A stretch of 64,000 nucleotides of DNA. It comes from Alternaria dauci (lineage: Eukaryota > Ascomycota > Dothideomycetes > Pleosporales > Pleosporaceae). Numbering within the stretch: the first letter of the stretch is position 1; the number at the start of each line of letters is the position of its first letter. The stretch is from NCBI RefSeq assembly GCF_042100115.1, contig NC_091276.1:806001-870000 (forward strand), given 5' to 3'. Shown piece after piece: positions 1-11,340 of the stretch. Under the pieces are notes generated by a model. The model was not told the DNA's origin and did no database searches. It saw only the letters and a program-made list of their open reading frames with translations. Both the position numbers and the translations under genes were made by a program.

Positions 1-910
1 GTATAGCTTCGTCGATGAGAATGGGAACTAAATGTTGCATTTACAAAATATGCGTGCTCGGCATAGCAGCATCGCACGTCGGCCGGCACGCACAAAAAGT
101 ATCCATAAAATCTGCTGTGAACATTGAGCTCGTCAGACACGTCAAGACTCTAGTCAACGGGTACAGGACAGCGCCGTAGAACTGTCCGCGCCAACCATGA
201 GACGAGCTGCAACCTCTGAGATTTAAAGCATGGACTCCATCTTGAGTCATGTCTGTCGCTCTTTGAAAGACTGGGCCCCGCTGCTCCAAGACGTGCTTGC
301 TGAGAAGAACAAGGTTGGTACTTTGAGCTAGCAGAAGGCAGCACTACGGTGAGGAACCATGGAGTTTCTTTCCAATGTTCTATATTATCAAAGAGAGCTT
401 TCATATCAGTGAAAGTGGCCTGTTTACGTTGGTTTTCGGCCCTTACTAACTTTCTCATATCGCCCGTCACATCCACGTGGTCACCGTGAAAGAAGACTAT
501 CAAGAGAGCAGCGCGAAAAGAACAAACTTCGAAGTGTCGAGCCCGATATCATGTTCAATCGCATCATGAGTATGATGAGGGTGTAAGCGATATCACGTCG
601 CTTGGCTGATTTCTTTCCCGATTGGCGCCCGCCCAGGCTCCATCGGCGTTATCAAAGTCCACCAAAAAGGCGCCTCCAAGTGTAGTGCTGCCACTGCAAC
701 TAGAAAAATGCCCCGCACACGAAGATAAAAGTTCACAAGCTGCGTGGAATTAGGGGTGGTGTCTTATGTCCGATGCAGCACAATCGTCCGTGTCGTCAGC
801 CTGGCCGGAGTTAATAGGTGGAAGAAGGAGAACGGGGCGTATCTAAAGGATCAATTACGCCCCAGCTCTGGAGTTATCTAGCACAAACACCTCAACTCAA
901 TCTCCAACAC
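1..910. other. Left-edge region without a confident gene
   Basis: No complete gene is supported here. On the minus strand at 150-503 there is a 117-codon open frame whose first half (VDVTGDMRKLVRAENQRKQ and on) has protein-like composition. It has no recognisable domain, its second half looks like non-coding translation, and I could not join it convincingly to the 41-289 minus frame. It may be a gene remnant or an exon of a gene extending to the left. The last 150 bases are the promoter and 5' leader of the aldo-keto reductase gene. Confidence 0.3.
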
Positions 911-2024
911 ATGAACAAGATGTCTTCCTTGTCCGCCCCTAAGACAATCGCTGGGAAGCCTGTTGGCCCCATCGGCTATGGTCTGATGAGTAAGTGGCTA
1001 GGCAAAGGACATCGGTCCGCTACCACAATCGCTAAACATTGCCTGTATAGCCCTCACGCTGTTCGGCGACATTACTCACGATGAAGCAATCAAGCCAATG
1101 AGGACCGCTTTGGAAAATGGCGCCACCTTCTGGAACGCTGTACGAAACCCACGAGAGATCTCTCCATACAATATCTGCTGACATCCTCATTAGGGTACCT
1201 TCTACGGACCTCCAAATGCGAATTCTCTTCAGCTTCTCAAGTACTACTTTACCAAGTACCCGGAGGACGCATCTCGCGTTGTGCTCAGCATCAAAGGTGC
1301 CTATGATGGAGCTACGCAGTCACCAGCCGCTAGTCCGGAGCAGATTCGAGCCTCCGTTGACGAATGCCTCACCTTGCTCGACGGCATCAAGTCCATCGAT
1401 CTCTTTGAGCCCGCACGCGTCGACCCTGACATTCCCATAGAGGAAAGTGTCAAAGCGCTGGTGGAACTGATTAAGGAGGGCAAGATTGGGTCCTATGGCC
1501 TCAGCGAGGTGAACGCTCAGACCATCCGTCGTGCTCATGCCGTATATCCTCCCGCCGCCGTCGAGATTGAGTTGAGTCTGTTTTCACAAGGGGCTTTGGA
1601 GAAGGGAGGCGTCGTCGACACTTGCCGCGAGCTCGGCATCCCAATCGTCGGCTATAGTCCCCTCGACCGCGGCTGGCTCACTGGGCAGTTCAAGACTCTT
1701 GATGATATCCCCAAGGACGACTTCCGCCGTTGGTATCCGCGCTTCCAGCCAGGAAACTTCGAGAAGAACGTGGAACTAGCAGAGGCTGTTGAGAATGTTG
1801 CCAAGAAGAAGGGGGCTACCAGCGCTCAGGTCGCTATCGCTTGGGTACAGCAGCAGGGTGTTCTGCCTATCCCTGGTTCCACCAAGATAGAGCGTGTCAT
1901 GGAGAACACCAAGTACGTAGAGCTTACGCAGGCCGAGACTCAAGAGCTCGATAAAGCTCTTAGCAAGGCAACTGTCTCAGGCCATCGATACCCTGAGATG
2001 TTCCGTGCTCACTTGGACAAATAG
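911..2024 (+). CDS. Aldo-keto reductase, pyridoxal-reductase (AKR8) type
   Basis: NAD(P)H-dependent aldo-keto reductase of 332 residues, closest in pattern to fungal and plant pyridoxal reductases. Three exons fit: 911-989, 1051-1139 and 1194-2024, with introns 990-1050 (GTAAGT) and 1140-1193 (GTACGA). The N-terminus reads PVGPIGYGLMTLTLFG, the usual first strand of the barrel. The active-site region is FWNAGTFYGP with the catalytic Tyr; the following LSIKGAYD carries the Lys. DLFEPARVDP, QVAIAWV and the cofactor-binding PIPGSTKIERVMEN near residue 280 are typical. The Asp that usually sits in the FWD motif is Asn here. Start chosen at the ATG directly before the conserved core; a Met three codons downstream is equally possible. 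Substrate is not determinable; pyridoxal is the best guess. Confidence 0.88.
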
Positions 2025-2735
2025 AATGGCAGTGTGAGCATAGTAGTCCGTCGTAGTCTAGACAGAAATTGCTAAACGCCTCCTTGACGGACAGTGTATC
2101 GTTGCTAGACGGCTGACAATAGAAGAAAAGGCGTACCATTTGCATCACACGGCCACAATTAGTGAAGGGTGCAAGCAGCATCTGAATTTGGCGGCAGCTA
2201 TTCTTTGCTCTTCAACCCCCCATACGTATACATTGTCAAATCTCGACGCAATCGGGTTCCCTTGAGTGGACAGGGAGGCAGTCGTGCCACCAAGACATCG
2301 TTTATCTTACTTATGTTGGCATAATATTTGCATGTAAGTAATCGTAGAAGAGTGATAACTCGTGTTCAGCGTGATTAGCTTGTAGGCTATTAGTCACGTG
2401 ACTGCGGCGTAATCGCTATGCCGCCATCCTTCGACTGTGTCGTACGATCCTTTAAAGTGATTACGTAACCCTTGGGTGTCCTCTAGGCAGTCTAGATCGT
2501 AACACTCGCGTCCGCAGAATCCTTCAGCCAAGAAAGTATTAGGAAGAAAGCTTGACGCAGAGGTCTGTAGAGTAGTCTACTATGTTTCCTTGTGATAAGT
2601 GCTTATGAGTAGCCTGTTTTTGTGATGCGCGCAAAACAGGAAGGACGTATAGGAGCTCTCCCGTGTCACTCTAGATAAAAGCCGATTGTCTGGGTCTTTT
2701 CCTATCAGTAGCAGCACTCGTTCAAAATTCCAAGC
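2025..2735. other. Intergenic region
   Basis: About 0.7 kb between two plus-strand genes. It is AT-rich around 2300-2480 and holds a perfect 10-bp palindrome with a CACGTG core (listed separately). No coding frame is convincing. Confidence 0.6.
2393..2402. promoter_or_regulatory. GTCACGTGAC palindrome (E-box)
   Basis: A perfect 10-bp palindrome with a CACGTG core, the binding form for fungal bHLH factors such as Cbf1 or SREBP-like proteins. It lies 334 bp upstream of the GNAT start codon. Function is inferred from the motif only. Confidence 0.35.
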
Positions 2736-3446
2736 ATGCACCTACGCCTTGCAAAGCCCTCGGATGAACCGGTCATCGTCGACATCTGCGCACGTGCGTT
2801 CCTGGAAGAAGACCTCTTTGGTCGAGTAATGCATCCCTACCGAGCACAGTATCCTGACGACGTGCAAATCTTCTGGCACGGTTATGTGCGCAATAATTGG
2901 GCCAATCCACGAAACAAGATCATTGTTGCCGTCACGACCGCCGAGGGTGGTGAGCATGAGAAGATTATCGGCGCAGCAATCTGGCAACGGCAAGGCGACG
3001 ACCCAAGCGCGCAAAAGATCATCACAGAATGGACTGATCCCGGTACATTTCCCGCCTTGCTTTCAACCCACAATCGCGCACTAGACCCCTCGAAGAAGAC
3101 GATCCTAGCCGATTCCGCGCCTTACACTAAACACCACTGGGCCGGTTCGTGCGCAACCAATTGGTACCTTTCGCTGTGCTGCGTGGATCCAGATTTCGAG
3201 GGTCGCGGGGCTGGACGGCTGCTAGTGCGGTGGGGCTTAGATCATGCCGAGGAAGAGGGTGTTCGGGCGAGTGTAATGGCGAGTGAGGGCTCAGATGGAT
3301 TTTATTTAAAGTGTGGGTTTGATGAGGTAGTGGGGAATGCACACGAAGGGGAAGGAAATCCATTAAAGAAGGAAGATGTGAAGGGCGGGAGCATCTTGTT
3401 TGCGTGGGTTAAGGATAGCGAGGCAAGGCAAGAGAGAGCTCTGTAG
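2736..3446 (+). CDS. GNAT-family N-acetyltransferase
   Basis: Single-exon protein of 236 residues that should transfer an acetyl group from acetyl-CoA to an amine. It opens with MHLRLAKPSDEPVIVDICA, the usual first strand and helix of GNAT enzymes. The acetyl-CoA pyrophosphate loop is the segment VDPDFEGRGAGRLLVRWGL near residues 150-170 (Q/RxxGxG/A type), followed by EEEGVRASVMASEGSDGFY and a LKCGF motif that closes the fold. Length and layout match the fungal 'GNAT domain' family with an internal insertion at residues 100-140. There is no targeting signal. Substrate is unknown. The neighbouring genes give no pathway clue. Confidence 0.85.
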   Translation: MHLRLAKPSDEPVIVDICARAFLEEDLFGRVMHPYRAQYPDDVQIFWHGYVRNNWANPRNKIIVAVTTAEGGEHEKIIGAAIWQRQGDDPSAQKIITEWTDPGTFPALLSTHNRALDPSKKTILADSAPYTKHHWAGSCATNWYLSLCCVDPDFEGRGAGRLLVRWGLDHAEEEGVRASVMASEGSDGFYLKCGFDEVVGNAHEGEGNPLKKEDVKGGSILFAWVKDSEARQERAL

Positions 3447-3574
3447 TCGTTGTGGTCATTGTACAAAAAAGTAGGCACTATCACTTCTGTTCACATCGCT
3501 CGATCTTTTGGCAATTGTATGCGTCTTTCACGATGTTCGCATAATCGACGGCCCTGCCGTATGACTTAACACAA

Positions 3575-4908
3575 CTACTTAGGCAAGCGAAGTAGCCCTG
3601 GCCGATGCGGATCAACTCCCTTCTTTACAGGTTCACGCTTGACTTCAAACTGTACGTCCTTCCGAATAAAAAGCTCTTGAGTGCTGTGCTGACTTTTCCG
3701 GTCGGATTCTTGCGTACTCCTGCGCTCCAGCTCCCCGATCTCATCATCTGTGCCAAAACTGCGTTCAGGAATGGATGGCTTCCTATTGACCCTGACTGCG
3801 CCTTCGCTGGCGCCTCCTCGCAGTCGCGATGTACCGTTTTGACCACGAATAAGCCGGGACATTGGGTAGCTTTCATCTTGATCGGACTGCGCAGTTCTGT
3901 GATGTACACTCGACATGTGTCCATAAGCGTCAGGATCGGAAGAGTAACCAAAGCCTGCTTTCTGACCGCTGCCGGTATCAAAGCTCTGGATGAACGACTT
4001 CAGACAGGGTATCGTCGCGGCTATCAGCGAGAAGCAGAGCTGCGATTGCTGATAAATCAACGCTGTTGTACGCTCGACACCCGGGTTTTCGACGTGTAAC
4101 GAGCTGTTCCAAGTTTTGTAGAATAGCCCAGCAAGCATAACAAGGGGCAGCCGTAGCGCAAAAAGCCCCAGGACCTGCAGCTTGAACACAATGTTCATTT
4201 GAAGACGGCGACACAGGTATGTGGGTATGAAGGCCAGCATTACGTCAGTTATTCCGTCAGTGATTACCACGACCAAATAGCGAGTTTCGATGCCACGGCA
4301 GATATCAGAGGGTTTCCTTGGAGATAAGCTCTCACTTGTGCAGCTAGCTGAGACCAGCACTGCAGATACAAGTGTCCACGTTACGGTGACCACGGTGCCC
4401 ACATTACACACTGCCCAAGCGTGCTTCATGTCACGTATGAAGATGCGTCTTACCAACAATATCAAGGCAGTCTTTGAGAAGCCGAGGGATATGTAGATAA
4501 AGACTTGACTGCGGGAATAGGTCTGTCCATGTGTCAGAAAAGTTTGTCGCGCTGGTTGGAGTTGTATTACAGAGACCATCCATAAGTATTGCTCGTCGGT
4601 AAGGGACTCAAATGATTGTGCCAACCCAGCTGACAGAGAAGCAAGAAGTAGCGAGAACTGAACAATGTTGGCGATCTGTTGTTGTTAATACATCGATACG
4701 AGCAATGCCATGCTGGTGGCAACCGTACCTGCGCAATCAGCATCGCTGCGTCGTCCAGTCCCAGCATGCGCCATCTGATGAATATCCGTGTGAAAAATGT
4801 AAGGCTGGTATAAGTGAATGTGAGGAATGTGACAATATATAGGCTCCCACTGTGGTCATCAGACGTAATACGCGCCCAGCGATAGCCGTCTTGCATTATT
4901 GCGGACAT
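3575..4908 (-). CDS. Fungal rhodopsin-like (PTH11-related) integral membrane protein
   Basis: Predicted seven-span plasma-membrane protein of 426 residues from two exons: 4908-4729 and 4675-3575, with a 53-bp intron (GTACGG...ACAG). The order is a short outer N-terminus, TM1 (SLYIVTFLTFTYTSLTFFTR), then the conserved loop RWRMLGLDDAAMLIAQ, which is the signature of the fungal rhodopsin domain found in PTH11-like receptors. Further spans follow, and the long cytoplasmic tail from about residue 280 is charged and Ser/Arg-rich. No CFEM domain is present, so it is not a classical PTH11 with a CFEM ectodomain. It is transcribed divergently from the permease gene. A role in surface sensing is possible but cannot be read from the sequence. 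Confidence 0.82.
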
Positions 4909-5693
4909 GCTGGAGCTGTTGGGAGATATGTGTGACGGCAGGCTTTGACTGTTAGACGATAGCTTCGACCCTGGAGTTGGTAGCGTATGCTACAACCCTT
5001 GGGCTGTCGTCTCGTTGGAATCGCATCTGTGCTCCCTTGTGCAGAACGTTGTCCGTCTCTCATCTTGCGAGCTGCATGGGCTAGTACCTACGGGCCGGAC
5101 AATGTGATGCAGCCGAAGCGGGTTTCCGCACGCGAGCCGTGTTGACAAGGCATCCAGCATCGATGGCGTGTCGCAGAGCACTCGGTGATTAGGTAAAATC
5201 GCACACCCCACGCTCAGCTATGTAAGGGGACGGCGTTCGGTTTTTCCTCATCACCGAGTGGAGGATGCGAAGGGGTCCAAGTTGCATCGGCTCGAATGCC
5301 GCTTACCCTGCCGGGCGGCGTGCTAGCCTCCCCCGGGGCTTTGGCCGGCCCGTCCCCTGTACCATCAACCTGTATCCACCCATCACGTCCTCTGAGTGGT
5401 TTCGTCTTGCAGCTGGCTTCTCAGATATTTCCCGTGCTATTGAGCCAGGTGCATTTCCGCCATCTTTCCCATCGTTCTTAGTGTCATGCAAGCAATTTCG
5501 GGTCTTCGCGATTGTCGTGTCGCTTGGTCGACGCTCCAACGCTCGCACTCATTCCTTTCAACTCTCCACGAGTGTCTAAATTCGCTCTTCAGTCTCCTGG
5601 TGGAGGCCTATTGTATCGCGATAATCATTTGGTTCCTTTCAACTCTCACACTCATTCCTGTCAACTTACACTCTTCATATTCGTTTTTCCATT
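4909..5693. other. Divergent promoter region
   Basis: 0.8 kb between the minus-strand receptor gene and the plus-strand permease gene. The last 200 bases are CT-rich, with two imperfect copies of a TTCCTTTCAACTCT motif near 5555 and 5634. This is a pyrimidine-rich leader of the kind common before fungal genes. Nothing else stands out. Confidence 0.5.
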
Positions 5694-7425
5694 ATGTCAG
5701 ACCTAAAGAATAAGGCTGCTGCTGTAGCCCAGCCTTTTGACAGTGAGTTACAACAGGATGGCATAGTTTCAGAAAAGAAAGGGACCGCTGGCGACCAAAA
5801 GGACATGTATCGTATGGGAAAGCAACAGGAGCTGCGACGAAACTTCCGTTTTGTGTCGATATTTGGATACAGCATGGTTTTGATGGCGACATGGGAAACC
5901 ATACTGACGTGAGTACTCATGAGCATTTGGTTTGCGCTGTCTGACGTCCAGCAGAACTCTAATCATCCCATTAACGAATGGTGGCACCGGTGGCGCTATT
6001 GTCATGTTCCTCGTCACAACGGTGGGCATGGGCTTTGTCATCGTCTCCATGGCTGAGATGGCTTCAATGTGCGTGGCGGCCCGTTGCTGGAGTTCCTTCG
6101 AGACGAGACAATTGCTAACTAGAATGAAGGGCTCCTACTTCCGGAGGACAGTATCACTGGGTGTCTGAGTTTGCGCCGAAGAAACACCAGAAGTTCTTAA
6201 GTTATCTTGTGTTCGTTGCCCTGAGCACCTTCACGAGCCTCAATACTGATCACATAGTAGTGGCTGGCTGTGCGTGCTAGGTTGGCAGACCGGAATTGCA
6301 TCCATCGCCTTCCTTGCTGGCGGTCAGGTCCAAGGACTTGTCATCCTCAACAACCCAAACTATGTCCCCGAACGATGGCACGGTACCCTCCTGGTTATTG
6401 CCGTAGCAACGTTCTCGATTCTTTTCAACACGCTGTTAGCTCGTAAGCTACCACTAGTCGAAGGCATTGTCCTAGTCCTGCACATCTTTGGATTTTTTGC
6501 CATCTTCATCACAATGTGGGTTCTGGGGCCGCGTAGTCCATCCAAAGAGGTTTTCGGTGGATTTCAAGACAACGCGGGATGGGGCAGCATAGGTCTGTCT
6601 GTGTTGGTGGGACAGCTATCGCCTATCTTCTCTCTCTTAGGTGCGGATGCTGCGACCCATATGTCTGAAGAACTGAAGGACGCCTCACACACACTTCCCC
6701 GCGCCATGATCTGGACAGCGGTAGTCAACAGCAGCCTAGGTTTCCTCATGCTGGTAACCTTCTGTTTCTGCCTCGGCGACGTGGAGAGCGCCATCTCATC
6801 GCCAACAGGGCAGCCCCACATTCAGATTATGTACAACGCTACGCAGTCCATCCCAGGGGCTACAGCTCTAGCATCGATTACGACTATCATGGCCGTGTTT
6901 GGATGCGTTAACAATGTGGCAACATGCTCGCGCCAGCTCTTCGCCTTTGCTCGCGACCATGGCGTCCCTTTCAGCGCCTTTCTGTCCCGAGTTCGACCAG
7001 GCTGGGACATCCCTCTCAACAGCGTTCTTGTGTCTTTTGGTATTGCCGTTGGACTCTCTCTCATCAACATTGGCAGCACCGTAGCGTTCAACTCTGTTGC
7101 GTCGCTAGGCACATGTGCTCTCCTCTCGTCCTACATCGTCAGCATCTCATGCATGTTCATCAAGAGGTGGAACAAAGAAGTTCTCCTTCCATGCAAATTC
7201 TCGCTCGGTCGCGCTGGTATCTGGGTCAATGGTGTGTCCGTTGTGTACTTATGCGTAGTGTTGGTGTTCGCCTTCTTCCCCACATTTCCACACCCAACAC
7301 CTGACCTGATGAACTGGAATATTCTGATCTACGGCGTTGTTGTGGTATTCTCGCTGGTCTATTTCTTTCTCAAAGGGCGCAAGGTGTATGTTGGGCCTGT
7401 AGAGTATCTTAACAAAGATCTTTGA
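5694..7425 (+). CDS. Amino acid/choline (GABA permease-type) APC transporter
   Basis: Plasma-membrane permease of 524 residues, from the APC superfamily that imports choline, GABA or other amines in fungi. Four exons fit: 5694-5908, 5955-6068, 6130-6210 and 6261-7425; intron phases restore the continuous family signature. Visible motifs are FGYSMVLMATWE in TM1, LTNGGTGGA, then AEMASMAPTSGGQYHWVSEF across the second intron, which is the substrate-site signature of this family. SYLVGWLCVLGWQTGIASIA and VEGIVLVLHIFGFFA follow. About twelve spans are present and the length is normal for the family. The first acceptor is ambiguous between two consecutive CAGs; the downstream one was preferred. Substrate cannot be assigned. 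Confidence 0.9.
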
Positions 7426-8289
7426 GCGGGGAGTTGAGATTGCGGGACTCAAGGGCAACAACAGAGCTTAACAAAAACTTACGAGTGTGTAGAGTTACCT
7501 TTGGCTTTCGAGGAGGCTTGGTTTAGCAATCATCATTAGGTTGTGGTTTGTAGAACGTAGCTAAAATCGAGTAGGATAACCAAACCAAACCAAGCCAGAC
7601 TAGCACTGCTGCTGTATAATAGCTCGTCCCACCTCTTTCCCCACCTTCGACCTAGTTTCCTCCGTATCTCATCCAAGTCCGCATGGTCATCTGGTTGGGG
7701 GATACTATACATCCAACTCTCGCAAGCACAGTGAGCAAGAGTCATTACGAGACATGTTGTGTATCGCACTCGTCAGACGACTGATGAATCCATTTTTTTT
7801 GGAGAATCCATTGTACTGCAATCATGCCGTAGGGTGATGATGTATGCGTGAATGCTCATCTCGCGCTTTCCTTGTGATAGCGTCCCGGGCGACAAACGTC
7901 TCTACTCTTGTCTTTGTGCGCAACAATACCGCCAGTTCGGATAGTCTGGTTGCGACGCCAGACCACTCGCTAAATCTCGCGTTCACTTTCGGTATATCCT
8001 AACACTGTTCTTGCGCTATCCTAACAGTATTCTCATGCATACCCATTCACATATACTGCTACCTTACGGTCTAAGCAGCCAGTATCAGAGTCATCTTGCG
8101 GGGAGCGAGGGCTCGCAAACACAATGCGGGCCGCCGCAATTCCGCATAGCATCGTTACTAGAGCTGTCAAGACTCAATCACCCTGTTACGCACAAATTCC
8201 TTCCCGCTCTCGGTTCTGTCACCAAGCGTGCAGGCGCACAACACACACGGCAACGACAGCTCAAGCCTTCCCACGAGCAACAAGATACC
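7426..8289. other. Intergenic region
   Basis: 0.86 kb after the permease gene. A 77-codon minus-strand frame at 7536-7769 includes a hydrophobic stretch but has no other support. From 8011 an upstream open frame is continuous with the next gene, so a longer N-terminus for that gene cannot be excluded. Confidence 0.4.
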
Positions 8290-9622
8290 ATGGGGTTTCA
8301 GCGCAACATCAAGAGGATCAATATGGGTCCAGCGACGGGGAAAGAGAAGCGCGGTCGGGCAAGGCGAAAACCTCAAATGCCAGTTCGGAAGATACCCAGG
8401 GCTAGCTCTAAAACCGAGTCCAGTACCCGAGTAGGTGCCTCACGAGAGTTACCAATCACGCTCGATAGCGACGATGATTCGCGAGCAGGAAACCCTTCGC
8501 GGTAGGTTCGAATATGTGGCACCCACGACACACCTTGGGACCAACGCTGACATTAGTAGTCCGGGCCATCATCAATCTGATACCTCGCTCATCGATCCAC
8601 TCGAGAACTCTCATACTCCCACAGGCTTTGTTCTGCGACGCTCATCACCAGCATTCACCAGCCGCACAACGCATCAGAAAACGGCCATTTCGAAAGGCAC
8701 TACAAAGACACAGAGTTCAATCAGCAACTTCCTGTATCCAGGCGCGTCTTCAGATGCTTTCCAAAGCCCTCTTCGTCATGAGAAGGCAGGAGCGATTCGT
8801 AAGCCTGCCATGACCACGATGGCAGATGCCAGGACCTTGCGTCTTCCCACTCCTGTTATGCCTGATACGCCAACTACCCGAAGAACTCAGTCGGGGACCA
8901 AGCGTCCAAGGGAGAGCAAGACTGGGGATACATATATGAGTCTCATGGACATTGATGACTTCAGTATAAGAAGTAAAGTTGCTCAACTGATGGCTGTGGC
9001 ACCCGCGCTTGCTGTCATTGATCTCTATCATCTCATTATCGATAGTGAAGGTGACTTACCGCGAGCCAGGAAACAAGCCATTAGAATGAGTGAGGCACCA
9101 GCAGTACAGTATCGACCTGGAGTTGACAAAGATGGTGATGAGATTATGGTCAAGATAGACCTGAATGATCCAGCATTCGAATGGGATGACGACGAGTCAT
9201 GTCCTGGGTTCAATACTACTACAGCGGCTCGTACATCAAAGCCCGCCCTGAAAGCTACAAAGTCTAGAGGTCTGCAGACTTCTACTCGAGTAGCTAAAAG
9301 CACAAAGTCAAACAAGAAAACTCGCTCAAACGTAGGCGCCAAACGAACGAAGCCAGCTTTCACGAATCCTACGCATGCAAGAGAGACCACCAGCGACCGC
9401 GACTTTGTCGTTCCAGACAGTGCAGTCAACTACAATCTCAACTCGGATGTCTACAATGACTCCGATCACTCTATCAGCACTGATACGCATGATAGATGCG
9501 TGAATAGCGACACTGGAATACTAGATGGTGACGATCAACTAGATCTAGATATAGACATGCAGCCGCGTTTTACGTATAACGCAGAACTGTTGGGGCATGT
9601 AGGAAGAGGTGGAGATGTGTAA
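8290..9622 (+). CDS. Unrecognised disordered, probably nuclear protein with SIM-like motif
   Basis: No family recognised. Two exons (8290-8501, 8557-9622; intron 8502-8556, GTAGGT...ATTAG) give 425 residues. The N-terminus is very basic (KEKRGRARRKPQMPVRK), followed by an acidic SUMO-interaction-like motif, PITLDSDDDS. The middle is Ser/Thr/Pro-rich. Residues around 225-260 form the only likely folded part, SKVAQLMAVAPALAVIDLYH, which resembles a short CUE/UBA-like helix pair found in some fungal nuclear proteins. A Lys/Arg-rich stretch (KSNKKTRSNVGAKRTK) is a plausible nuclear localisation signal. The C-terminus is acidic and ends with DDQLDLDIDMQ. The start is uncertain because the frame stays open upstream to 8011. 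It resembles the next gene in motif style. Confidence 0.7.
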
Positions 9623-10014
9623 ATGGGGGCACAGCTGGACTGTATTATGCGAATAGAGCGGATTTGATTTGAAAGCCGAGAGTATATTTGAAGAGCTGTG
9701 TTTTGGTCATGTTGCGATATCATGCTTTTTTCCACATGCTCCTTTCGGCACCTTCTCGTCCATTCCGTTACCTGTCAAACGTTCGCCGAGATTCGGCAGT
9801 CTCAAAGTTAAGAAAACAAAGATGTAAAACAGTCCTCGCGCAAATGATTATTGCGACAAGCGATCTCTCTCACTTTGGAGTAGCAACCTCTCATTCACCT
9901 CACTTTTCCAGTAAGACTGGCTTTGTTTGTCATCTCTCCCTTTTAATCATACTATCGCTACCTTGAAGTCTTACTACGCTAGACCGATCACTTTTCTTAC
10001 TTCAACCTCTCGCC
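9623..10014. other. Short intergenic region
   Basis: About 0.4 kb between two plus-strand genes. The 100 bases before the next start are CT-rich; no other signal was seen. Confidence 0.5.
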
Positions 10015-10731
10015 ATGGCATTGCAATGCCCAGAATTCTCATATACCAAGCCAAGACGACTTCCTAAGAGAAGAAACAGGCCGTCACAGGCCGCGTTCCG
10101 CGCTGCAGAAGCTAATCTAAACTTCATCAATCGCGGAGCTGGAAACTTTCTTGTTCCTGCGATCGTAGAGCTCTTGAGCGACGAAGAGATAAGCCCTGAG
10201 GAGGAATACAGAATGGTACACCATGCTGCGCAGTAAGCTCGGTACGTGCTAAGTGGTATTCGTATTGACTCATCACATCACACAGGAAAGCAATGGGGAT
10301 TGAAGATGATTCAACGATGAAAGATCATATTGAACATGGAAAAGCCAGGAAGGGCGAAGCTACATCAAAAATCTCCCCACGTCAACGACGAGTTGTCATA
10401 GACTCTGATGATGAGAATGACGGTAAGTTTCGATATACCATGTCTTAATTTCGTGATATTTTTCTCACTCATGTCAGCACCATCAGTTCGTTCCTCACCA
10501 CCTAGTAAGAAGATCGGCAAAAGAAGGCGATCCGTGAGCCCGCCTGCTGGAAATACAAAGCAAAGCAGGGACAGTTTTCTGTCTAGCACCGACAGCAATG
10601 ACGACCGTAAGATCAGGAAGTTAAAGAAACCACGGCAAGACTTGTACGCGGAACTCGACGATCTCGACATCGACATGGAAGGATGGGCTGCATCTGAACA
10701 TGGGTCTAGGACATTAAGGCGGCGAAAGTAG
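10015..10731 (+). CDS. Unrecognised small, probably nuclear protein with two SIM-like motifs
   Basis: No family recognised. Three exons (10015-10232, 10286-10422, 10478-10731) with introns starting GTAAGC and GTAAGT give 202 residues. The N-terminus is basic. It is followed by PAIVELLSDEEISPEEE, where a hydrophobic IVELL core is directly followed by acidic residues as in SUMO-interaction motifs. A second such motif, RRVVIDSDDEND, spans the end of exon 2. Exon 3 is basic and serine-rich (KKIGKRRRSVSPP, DDRKIRKLKKPRQ), fitting a nuclear localisation signal, and the protein ends ELDDLDIDMEGW then a basic tail. The acidic LDIDM near the end matches the neighbouring 8290-9622 protein. It probably works as a disordered nuclear adaptor; this is inference. 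Confidence 0.7.
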
Positions 10732-10974
10732 ATGCGCAGGATCCCAAGCGACATGTCGTTCAGAAGTAGTGGAAGATGGTCGAAAATCCTATCACCTACC
10801 GCTTGAGGAAGAAAAGCAAAACAGGGCCGGGAAGAATATAGTCATCTGATCATCATCGCATCTGATTGAATCCTGGACACATGGCCTCCTCGCTACACAA
10901 TCATGAAATTCCTCCTTTAATACAGCGCATTCTTTCCGAACGCCTGTTCATGACCAACAAACCACCCTCTTTAC

Positions 10975-11340
10975 TCAATAATGACACACTTTCACAACAA
11001 TGACAGCGAGAACAATGAGGAAGACGATCCCAGCAATGATAATACCAATAGTAGCACCAGTCGATATACCGCCACCACCAGCTCCTGGAGCTTCGGATTT
11101 CATAACCAAATCAAGTGTTGAGGTAGGTTGAGCAGCGATATCTGCTGCGGAGATTCGGTGCAAAATGTCCTCGATAGCGTGTGAAGACACCGTTGTCGAG
11201 AAGGTCGTTGGGGTGTAGACTACTGGCAATGTGGCCGTTGGCGTAAGCAGAGAGAAGGGAGGAATGGAAGACGCGCAGTTGTAGTCGTGGGTGAGCGTGG
11301 GCGCAACGGCACTGGGTGTGTAGGGGTAGAATGGCGGCAT
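10975..11340 (-). CDS. Small single-pass membrane protein
   Basis: A 121-residue single-exon protein without a recognised family. The N-terminal two thirds are rich in Pro, Thr and Ser (SSIPPFSLLTPTATLPVVYT) and would suit an extracellular, O-glycosylated segment. A glycine-rich linker (GAGGGGISTGATIG) leads into one membrane span (IIIAGIVFLIVLAVIVVK) at about residues 98-118, and only a few residues follow. There is no clear signal peptide, so the orientation is inferred. An in-frame upstream extension to 11508 exists, but its composition is not protein-like. It is the first of three single-pass membrane genes on this strand. Confidence 0.6.
   Translation of the reverse strand: MPPFYPYTPSAVAPTLTHDYNCASSIPPFSLLTPTATLPVVYTPTTFSTTVSSHAIEDILHRISAADIAAQPTSTLDLVMKSEAPGAGGGGISTGATIGIIIAGIVFLIVLAVIVVKVCHY

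Noticed and set aside
7536..7769. 77-codon minus-strand frame with a hydrophobic end
   Set aside because: Single weak feature, no conserved neighbour or leader; probably chance.
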